Shown one piece after another: positions 52,285 through 64,000 of a stretch of DNA of 64,000 nt (its first letter is position 1; every line of letters begins with the position of its first letter). The DNA comes from Phorcus lineatus (Eukaryota; Mollusca; Gastropoda; Trochida; Trochidae), in assembly GCA_921293015.1 (NCBI GenBank), contig OV121087.1, positions 10,490,501 through 10,554,500 on the forward strand, read 5' to 3'. A program made the translations under genes and the position numbers. The notes under the pieces were generated by a model. That model ran no database searches. It saw only the letters and a program-made list of their open reading frames with translations, and was not told the DNA's origin.

Positions 52285-55200
52285 AAAGAATATTGTCTGA
52301 AATACACCCGTTGAAATTTAACAAGTATGTATGGTCACCAAAGTTTAATGTACGGTACCGTTAAGTAAAACAGTGTCCTGCTCCATGAATGTGAATAAAA
52401 TTACATCCTTAATTAATACACATCATATAGGTCCTCATTCAGATCAGGAAATAAAAAAAAATTTTAAACCCAAATATTTTATAAACTAAAGTTTCATTAT
52501 GACTTCAACATAATCCTAAAAGAAGGTCTAGATTTAAATGCAACTACAGATATATGGCCATTTCTCAATTACTTGTTTCTTATATATGATACCAAAACTA
52601 TGATGTTTACCACTTTTATCGAAGATTTAGTGTTAGTACAAATAGCGTTATAAGCGGGGCTATCGTTCCTCTCACCCCGCTTCCCGCTCCTCCGCACCCC
52701 CATAAACAATCATTTGCAACCCTGGCCAGCAGGGTGTGAGAGCCAAGCAGGGGGTAACTGACCACTTGTGTGCTGTTATCACTTTCGCTTCTGATAATTA
52801 GTTCCACATTAACAATCTTAGCACATGCAATCTAGACTAGTACTTTGGCATGATAAATTCGTGTACCCAATGCTTTGTAAACCGCAATTTGTGCAACTTC
52901 TGAAAAAGATTGAAATTATGTTCCTTCTAAATGGATTTTTTTCTGCAGTTTCTGGAAACTATTTGTTTCAATTGAACATTTTGTTATATATGGAGATATT
53001 TCCAATCAAAATTTATTCTGCCAATATGATATTGGATATTTAGTGCTAAGTATTTAAGACAATCATTTCAGGATAAAATAAACGAACAAAAATGCTGACT
53101 ATGCCAAAACTGACAATGTGTGATCAACCAAGTCATATAATGTTAGCCCATGGACTTTTATTATTTCTATATACAGGTCTTTGGTTTAGCCTTAACTAAT
53201 TTACCATCATTAAGCACCAAACGTTTCAAGTAATTCAAAGTTAACTTCAAACGGTTTTCAGAGACATAATCAAGCAGTGATATGTTCTTATACAGTCCTT
53301 TCATGTATGTTTTTGTTATATAAACGTACGTGGCTAGCGGTAGTGCCAGTCAAGGGTACACAATGACGATGAGAAAGTCTAAGGATGGGTAAAGTGTGAG
53401 GTAAGGACGGCAGGTGGTAGCTGGGCTGATTAAATCAAGCAAACTTAGTGGCAGATTGTTAATGAGTGGATGTCAATGGATCAGAGGCTCTAATGGAAGA
53501 GAGCGGATGGTGTGGCGTGTTTGGTTACATAATGCTTTTGTTACGTCATCGGTGAGTGCCGAGACAGACATGAAATGAACAGCTACCCACCTTCTACAGT
53601 GTCTATTTCTTATGTGTTTAATGAACCTTGGTAAGTACAAAGGTTGTTAATATGAAAATTGTATACGTCAAATAACAAAGTAATTTAATGAAAAGTGGCA
53701 TAAAAATCATAATTAGCTTGTTAATTTTCTTTCAGCTGTACTTATAAGATTATGTGAAAATGGATAAATGGAAAAATGCTTTTATAATTAAAATATGAAA
53801 TCATATGTATAAAATAGCTCACTCATGTGCTACTTGCGATTTTAACATATATTTATTGTTGTTGATGTTCAATTAGGATGTTAGGGAACCATCACAAATT
53901 AGCGGTGTAGCATATCAAATCCTATAAACATATAAGTCTTTTCATCACCGTTTAGAAAATAATTCTGAAAGTTGCGCTTAACTTCTAAAATGTATAGTTA
54001 CAACGAAACACAAAATTCTGTTGGTGTATAAATGGGTAAAATGGTAGACAAGATGATAGTATTCCATTTTACATATCAATTGCAAATAAAAAGCTCATTT
54101 GTTGAAAGGGTGGTAAAATATACATAATTGTCTTTAAATTCACAGGAAATTAAGATAATCAGAATCCCAAAGTATATTCACGTAGACAAACTAAATGGAA
54201 TATCTTCTCCGCTATGTCAATAGTCTATAGGACTGACAGACGTCATATTGTCAAAAGTCTCTGAAACAAGACTTTGCTCAATCCCCGACTCACAATATCT
54301 TAAATCCTACACAATGATACCTGCAATAACTTTCCCCCGATTCTTTATCAGGTTTCCTACTAAAGCATCTGGGACTTTTGCTCAATTCCATTGTGGTAAT
54401 GCATTTGTCAGAAAAACTGGGATATTCTTATAATAAGAAGTATAGAAAAAGTGTTGGGAGGCATTTAGAAGCCATATACATAAGAAAGACAACGTTTTCA
54501 CGCGGAAAAAGTTGGTGTTACGATATCATTATTCGGATGTATGTATCGGTAACGGTTTTCTATTGTGTACCTATTGGCAATAAATTACACAGTGAGACAG
54601 CTTTTACTCTAAATCAGATATTGTTTTCTATTTCCCGTGTTTTAATAGTCTTCTCCAGTGCCGGGTGTTTAGGTCACCTAATTGATAAGCACCTGAATAA
54701 AATAATTTTCTCCTTCCTTTTCTTTCTAACACACATCCCGATTAAGGAAAGAGATATAGTTATAAATAATAATTCATTATCGTTCGTTGACAATACAGGA
54801 ATAATCATTATCTTATTATCGTGACAACAGCGCATGAATTAACATTTCCTCCTTGGGACTTCTCATGTCAACGATGAAGACATAGCAGATACAGTTTGTT
54901 TCAATTAAAGGATGATGTCTGTTCTTTAGATCATTTTTTGAACCTTGAAAACTTGCCAATATCTCAGGTAAAGTTTCATAAGAGAGTGTAAGCTTCCAAA
55001 AAAATTTAGCTATTTATAAACTTAAAAGAAATTCATAACATACGTCACATTTCACAGATTTATATCAATTAGACTGCTTAGACAACACCAAAGGGTGTTC
55101 TGATGTTTTAAAAGAGGCGTTTTAAACGAAAGTATACAACATTCAGATTACTGTCAGATACCTTGCAATATACACATAGATTTGGTGTAGATTTAATTTT

Positions 55201-56185
55201 GTCTAATTTAATAACTATTAATCAGTATTTCAGTGACTCAATGAACTTGGACACATTTGAAGAAGCAAGACAATCTGTCATTCTAAACTTACATCAACAA
55301 AATGAACGGAGCCTTTTAGATAATGTTGATTGAAATTAATTTCGAAAAAAACTTACCAGGTCTCGTTTAAGTGATATTCAATATTAGATTGTTAAAATAA
55401 ATATTAATAAGTTTGTGCTAAGTCAACATGGCCTTGTCGACAGATCATTATATGCAACTAAGACGTGCCATTCGAGTCATGAATGAAGATTCATTACGTT
55501 AAACTGTTCCCACAACTACAAGTTGTACACTGTACTTTCTTTAACGTACAGTATGTGATCTCAAGTCACGAGTATGCATTCACGTAACCTGCCATATTTA
55601 CCTGAAGTAAATGTTTTGAAAGCAGTTCAAATGCTATTTTAAGTTTCTTTTACACTAAGTGCAGCTGCTGTAACTAAGTGAAGTATATTTAAAATATCGT
55701 TTTATAAGCAAGCGGGTAGGACGCACGTTTTTATCATGATTGTGTTGTTATATTTGCAAGTTAGCGTGATATAAAATTTTGTTCATGATAATCTATGGAA
55801 TCACCTTCCTCAAAATCTAAGAGACATAGATGAACTTCCGAAATTTAAATCCGGAATTATAAACACACTATTTTAGTATTGCATTTAATTGACTACCTGA
55901 ATCAGGGCAGTTTTATGGTTTTAGCGCTACATAAGTATTTGTATGTATGTATGTATGTATGTATGTATTATAATGACAGATTTGTAATTACATCGTTATT
56001 TCGTTATTTAACATGCCATGTCAATATTAAGTCATAAGCGCAACAATAATATATATAATTACATTTGAGTTATAGATCATATACTATCTCTGCTGACAAA
56101 TACTATTGACATGTGTAACCACCTTTCAAACCATTAAAATTAAAACATGTTGTGTTAAGAAACCATGGAGTCAAACAATAGTCCT
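52285..56185. other. Intergenic, no gene recognised
   Basis: AT-rich. GC-richer patches at about 52655-52745 and 53330-53560 were inspected without finding a family. The 148-codon open frame at 54378-54824 has no recognisable domain. A GTAT microsatellite lies at 55941-55968. Confidence 0.5.
55941..55968. repeat. (GTAT)7 microsatellite
   Basis: Seven perfect gtat units. Confidence 0.95.
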
Positions 56186-56190
56186 GCTTC

Positions 56191-56340
56191 ATGACTGTGT
56201 ATAAACAGGAGCCTTTAATACAGTCTAGACCCCCATTCAGCAAGTCTAGATTATGAAATTAAGAGCCCGAAGAAAATAATATAATTGGTGAAGGAGCAGT
56301 AAATTATCAGAATATTTCATAGACTAGATTATAGTCTACA
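56191..56340 (+). mobile_element. Dispersed 150-bp element with 5' hairpin, copy 3
   Basis: atgactgtgtataaacagga then gcctttaatacagtctag, followed by cattcagcaagtctagatta, ggtgaaggagcagtaaatta and the paired tagactagattatagtcta. The best-preserved left context, cctgctt, is shared with copy 2. Confidence 0.7.
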
Positions 56341-57468
56341 AAAACAGCAACAATAATGCGTACGTTCTATAAAAGTGATGACATTCGATATCACGACACA
56401 AATCGCTGTTACTTTACATTTTCCTGAAGTCTCGCTAACAGCAATGAAGTTTGTAAAACGGGTGGTTTTGGTTGATCAACGCGGACTTTCTTGACTTTAA
56501 ATGCATCGTGAAATTGACATTTAAACGTCAACCCTCGTGAGGCACGTGCTGATAGTGATAACACGTGCAAGTTTCCGGCTTGAATGTACACAAGCTAGTT
56601 GTTAATCTTTCCTGTCTACATATGTCTATCAGATATCTGTCTGTGGAGAGTCGAAATCGTCTGTAAATGTCGAGGATTATTTAAGAAGTTGATGTCTTTA
56701 ATATTAACTAGAATTTCAGTATCTGCAGTATCTTAATATTGATATCCCTTTCTTTAAAAAATCATTTCAATATGCTTGTTTACTGTAATGTAAGTAAACT
56801 AGACTACATGTATGATCGTAGGTTTCAGCCCTTGTCTAGTATTACCGTAAGTATTTCCTTGATTAATATCATTTTGAGGAATTTGGAATTTCCCCACGCT
56901 TTTGACCCAATTTCTCAAAAAGGGAAACGTAAACAAATGCTGCGTACATCTATCACTGTACAGAAAAAACACCCCAAAGATCAGCAGTAAGCGGATTTTG
57001 CGTAACTATTCACCCAATAAATACAACTTCTAGCAATCCGCACGATCATCACAATATGCACGTGCTTTACAACTCTTTTGCACCGTCAGTGACCGATTCC
57101 AAAATCACTGTCTGAATTCTTAACATTCCATCCTCTTTCATGAGTTATCATGACCTGCTGACAAATTTCCATGGAAACCAACTTGTCACATATATATGTT
57201 TTAAGATAAAGAACTGCTTAGTCTTCAGGGACTACAAATGACTCAAAGTTTGTGAAACCAGTCAGTGATAAACCGAAGGAGTGACATATTCCCTATTACT
57301 TGTTGGTCGTGCTACGCTTCCTTGACGCATCGCCGATGATTCATGCGTAAAAACAAAATAGGTCGTGATTCTTGTTAATTGCAGATGTTTTCAAAGACAC
57401 AATACCAATTGCATAACAGTTAATGAAGGAAAGTTGTTATTATATAACTCAACATTTGTCATATTGAA

Positions 57469-57476
57469 TATAAAAG
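57469..57476 (+). promoter_or_regulatory. TATA box of the thymosin beta gene
   Basis: TATAAAAG about 30 bp before the probable transcription start (near 57500) and upstream of a noncoding exon with a clean donor. An AP-1-like tgactca lies at 57239-57245, but a 7-mer alone is weak evidence. Confidence 0.65.
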
Positions 57477-57499
57477 CGAGGCAAGCCTGTGTGTTATCA

Positions 57500-57640
57500 T
57501 AAGTTTCCTCCGCGAGGGTGGTTAGGTTTGTCCAGTGTATCGCTCCGCAGTGAATCAGTTCCCTGTATCTTGACAGTTCGGGCTCAGTGCGGAGGTAGCA
57601 GACGGCACGCGGCAGACGACACATTTTCCCTTTCCCCGTT
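57500..57640 (+). other. Thymosin beta noncoding first exon (5'UTR)
   Basis: Runs from the position expected from the TATA box to the donor gtt|gtaagt at 57641. GC content rises here relative to the surroundings. The start is an estimate; a 5'UTR intron of 427 bp follows, a layout known for thymosin beta genes. Confidence 0.55.
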
Positions 57641-57999
57641 GTAAGTACACCTCGAAATGAATGGCATGCCACACTTATATATTTGACGTACATATAAATA
57701 AACCTGCTGAGTGATTATTTTTTTTCTAATTAATTTCGTTAAATATTTACTTATGATATTTGAAGCAGAACATCCGGCGCCGTGTGCCGTAGACATTTCA
57801 CGCTCGTGGTGTATTTAGTCGGTAATAGTTTTACCAAAAACATCGTCGGAACAAATAGAATTGTTCTTCACGAAGACTCATCCATTTGTAAAATGTGAAA
57901 TTGAAACGGCAATGTGTTCAGCATCCTTTGTGGCTGTAGACGGCTATATCGATTATTTCCTGTCGGTTGGGGGAGGGCGTTTAGGGGAGGGGTGTTTGA

Positions 58000-60084
<2,085 letters not shown>

Positions 60085-60320
60085 GCGATAGTGTTGTCAT
60101 GGAAACCCGTAAACTGATGACGTCACAAGTTGGCACGTGGCACGCGCCATGTCCAGCCTTTGGCTATCAGTGTCCTTCATCCCGTTGCCTCATGCTTTAC
60201 ATATGCATGCACTGGACGTGCATCACGTGACATTATTTGTAATTCCATAACTTTGCTCACTTCTGTGAACTTTTTATTTTATTTTCCACTTTAATAAAGG
60301 CCATTGTTGAACTGCTAGTT
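60085..60320 (+). other. tmsb: Thymosin beta 3'UTR
   Basis: Runs from the stop to about 20 nt after AATAAA at 60293-60298. Short, as expected for a compact, highly expressed gene. Confidence 0.7.
60293..60298 (+). promoter_or_regulatory. tmsb: Thymosin beta polyadenylation signal AATAAA
   Basis: Canonical hexamer about 210 nt after the stop codon, followed by a T-rich stretch. Confidence 0.75.
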
Positions 60321-63300
60321 CAAATGGTTTCGTAGATTTCGGTGTCAGTGTGATCATATCATTTGCCATTCATCGCTTGGGAGTGATTACACCATTCGCT
60401 GATTCATTGGAGACATTCCTAGTAAATCGAAAAGGCTTGATCATTGCTAATAAACATTAGCGCATTCGGAAATGTAATGGAAAAGGAACGGCGTTTTCAT
60501 TAGTCGTATTTATGAAATTCTTTTTATAAGACAATTTGTAACTTAAAATAATAAAGGAATGAAAAGTTTTTTCTTGTTATCTTAATTGTGGAAAAGACGC
60601 CTTAGATGAGAAATGTGTTTATAGACGTTATTTCCGATATGGGCGTATACGAAAATGACTGCGCAGTTGCACATAATGTGGAAGTTTGGCATGAGTTCTC
60701 CGAGGCTTCCTTGACTAATTGGCCTCAATTACGCCGTAATATCTACATAACCAATAGGAACTTGTGTAGCATTTACAAACTCAATTTTCAGCGGCAAAAG
60801 TGTGCTTTCACGTTCATATTAATCTTTCCCCGCATTGCACCTCTATCTCTGACTGACTAATTTAAACCTTCCTGCCAACCTGTTAAAAGTAGTTTCTAGA
60901 GTGACTATCGCTATACATCGGAGCTGCCTGTACGAAAAGCACAGAAAAGTTTGGGAAATGCGGCAAGGCCTAACTTTGCAAGTCGTTAGGGTTAGCGAAA
61001 GTATAGGCCATGCGTGGAAAGATGGTTCATAGTATAAACAATGATGTTATAATCAGTTAACATTCAGTTAGACATTAACTATTTTAGAACCGCCATTTTG
61101 ACCTGCGGAATTGAAAGTTTATCCATCTTGGTATTGTTATTATCCGAAGCTGAACTCTGAATTGGTTAAATTTAGACAAAAAAAAGTTTTCCAATTCTGA
61201 AATCCGTTAACTTGTTACATGTTCGACTTCTCCAAAACTACTGCACCCACCATGCACCTAAGTGACCTGAATTTGTTAACTTGGGCCGTGCCCCTTGAAA
61301 TATTGGCGTGGCAGGCATTTTTTCTGGAGTCTTTCAATATCTTATCCACAACCCTGGCACAAGAGTAAGATATTTCTAAAATTAATCCCCCCCCTTTCAA
61401 TTATGAGCGTGACATTTTGTGCACCCTAAAATTTTCTTTCGTCTATTTTTAAGAAACTAACAATGTAAGGAATCTCAAATTATGACACCAGTCGTGTTTT
61501 GAATCCAAGATATTACGAATATAATTGTTATAGGATTGCGGTTCATATGGTGGAACAAATTTGCAAATAAGGCCAATCATAAATAGAGAACGTTCCAAAA
61601 TGATCAAGCTGATATTGATGTGGTAATGAGGTTAAAACAAGCCGAAGTTTATGTCTGTAGAACAACTATAAAGCACAATATAAACATAAAATCAAATGGT
61701 AAGCGGTGCTATAGTGACTGACTGAGCTTGATAAAACAGCATTGTATTATTACTGCACCCAGTCGGCTCACACTAACCAGGGAAAAGCGGATGGAAACCT
61801 TAGGAACCTTAATCTTTGCGATTCATCTGCAGGGGTTTGGTTGGTGTTAATTTGTTTTGGGTGGACAGCAAAGATGGGAGTCGGAAGAGGGAGATTAGAT
61901 GTTGGGGAAAATGATATTTTTCTGATTTAACTGATTTAGTTAGGTTTTAAATTATTTTAGTGCTTACAAAGAATATATAAGAGCAAAAATATATTGGTGT
62001 ACAAATAAAACAATACATATACTCCCTAACGGCTTTTTTTAAAGAGTCTTTTAACTGGTATCAGGAATATGGAATAAGATATGTTTTTTTTCAACTTTCT
62101 TCCCATATTTCTAATGCACTGACACTTGGCAGATTTGGCTATGTTATATTTCCCCTGAGGAAATATGTATCGTAGATCTTCAAAAATACAACGACAGATG
62201 AGTTACAGAGCCCAAGGCCCCATTTCTATAACAAAGATATCCTACACGACTACAAACATGACTCGGATACATCACTACAAAAGCTACATATGAAATACAC
62301 ATCCTTTTAATTTGTTTGATCTAGTTCAATAACAAGGCTCCTCTAAGAGAATATACAACGTCAACTAGAGATTAAAAGGAACTAGGAAAAAGTAAACCTT
62401 AATGGAAATCACCTACAGTGTATATGGGAATACTGAGTATATGTCTGAGCCTGAGGTAATTTAATTGTTTTGTGTTTAGGATGACTCAGCTCTGTGGGTA
62501 GACCATATCCATTCTTGAAAGGAAAGGAGAACATTTTATAACGCTTCATTTACATTCCAGTTTTTGATTTAGCCAAAGACCTGTATATGATAAAAGTCCT
62601 TGATTTAGCTGAGTTCTAAACGAGGAATGCATGCACAAGTGACGTTATTTCAAATGAGCAATCCAAAAATATACCGGCAATACAAAACATAATGTAAATC
62701 TGCTCAACAATAGGTCATAGGATATGATCTAAATTTTGATTAAATATTGAATATCGGGGGTGGTCCCTAACGTCTAATAAATATTTGATTAATTTAAACA
62801 ATAAATAGAGTAATGTTAGGATCGTCACCATGAAACCAAAAATTAGTGTTGTTTGAGGGAGTACTGCACACACCATGTATTCTGGAAATAGATAAGATCA
62901 CCGGGGTATTAATTATTGATATTTTTATAAAACATTTAAATGAAAATATTGATAATTAGCTACGATTTCAAATTATTTGTTTCAAGAATGTAATGATTAA
63001 TGATGATGAAATGATTGAAGTTACAAATATGCCTAAATAAAGATAAATCGTCCCTTCCTTTCAGTTAAGAGATTAAGATATATTTAAAAGCTGCTCACAT
63101 AATATTATATAGTTCGTCCATTTTCATCAATCAATATTTCCCATTTTGTGCAATATCCAATGCTACTCTTAGTTACTTCGGGCATCTTCACTGCATTATA
63201 CATTGCGGGTCAATTGCAAAGAATGATAACTTCATTATTGCATCGATAGAAAGCTGAAGTAAGTCCTTATGCCGTCAGATGACCATATGTATCCAATTAA

Positions 63301-64000
63301 GTACAATCTATATCATTTTTTTATATATTAATGAGAAACCGTTGACCCTAGCAATATCCGAATATAAAAATCGTTCAGATTATTATTTAAATAACCTTGG
63401 TTTCTATATATTTTTCGAATTCTTAATCCAAACTTGAATTTTTATGTTGGAATGCATTAGAGATATTAATTATCCAATCTTTGACGGGAATTTTAAGATC
63501 TTGTTAAAAAATTGATTCTCGCCGAAATACTTCCACTGTTATCAAGTCTTGCCTTTTTTATTTCGTATGAGTAATCGATTCGTTGACAATATTGTAAAAT
63601 AACCAGCAATTCCATAGGATTGATCATCGGCTTCATCAATTTATTGACCATTAAAACATGGTCTCCATCCTCAATTACGTTTGGTTGTGTGTCTAAAATA
63701 GTCATGTTTTTTCTCTTTTCAGATTAATTTCGAAAAATTGCTTTCTTAAAAACAGCTTTCTCGTATTTCCTTTATTTTTCATCGACCTTTGAGTAACGAA
63801 TAATCAATATAAATTAGCTAGCGTTTTGGATAAATAATGACGTACAAATGTATATACATAATTTCATTTACAGTGTATAAGACTCCCACGCCGGTAGATC
63901 AATTCAATACGTAGTCACATTTGGTATTAGATACCTAACAGATCTGTACATTGACCCTAGTATCACTTACATAATCGAATATAGTCAAGCAAGTTTCAAT
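60321..64000. other. Intergenic, no feature recognised
   Basis: AT-rich to the end of the window. Open frames of 60-84 codons (for example 60606-60860) show no domain. No repeat or RNA gene was supported. Confidence 0.5.

Noticed and set aside
51849-52307. Long open frames on both strands with 12-residue repeats, resembling a repetitive protein
   Set aside because: They are produced by a 36-bp minisatellite whose unit is a multiple of three; frames are open on both strands at once and there is no gene context.
54378-54824. 148-codon open frame
   Set aside because: No recognisable domain, AT-driven composition, no promoter, splice or polyadenylation context; chance frames of this size are expected in AT-rich DNA now and then.

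Overview
This window is AT-rich, intron-rich animal nuclear DNA. It most likely comes from a marine lophotrochozoan, probably a bivalve mollusc. The grounds are GT-AG introns, a DIRS-type tyrosine-recombinase retrotransposon, tRNA-headed SINEs, many short hairpin or foldback elements, and a 41-residue single-domain thymosin beta. The species cannot be named from the sequence alone.

Layout. (1) 833-28974, + strand: the 3' part of the gene for cytosolic leucyl-tRNA synthetase (LARS1). Twenty-six coding exons give 1077 residues plus a stop. About 100 N-terminal residues, including the HIGH motif, lie left of the window. A 3'UTR follows, with a candidate AATAAA at 30291. The introns hold most of the repeats. 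The largest, 8850-18775, contains an apparently whole and young DIRS element (9872-16375) next to an old, strongly diverged array of about 185-bp units (about 16600-18260). (2) About 30.5-57.4 kb: a gene-poor interval of about 27 kb. It holds a broken mariner copy, SINE pieces, microsatellites, degenerate tandem repeats, a dispersed hairpin element in at least three copies, and a compact TIR element with an internal 36-bp minisatellite flanked by a 10-bp direct repeat. I found no gene there that I can defend. (3) About 57.47-60.32 kb, + strand: a complete thymosin beta gene with TATA box, noncoding first exon, two coding exons and AATAAA. (4) 60.32-64 kb: intergenic, nothing recognised.

The two host genes are unrelated in function: LARS1 charges tRNA-Leu with leucine, and thymosin beta binds G-actin. 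They share only strand and neighbourhood. The less ordinary content is in the repeats: the DIRS element inside an essential gene, the neighbouring diverged 185-bp array, the 36-bp-minisatellite TIR element, and the hairpin families shared between intron and intergenic DNA. All repeat calls were made by eye; copy number in the genome was not measured.
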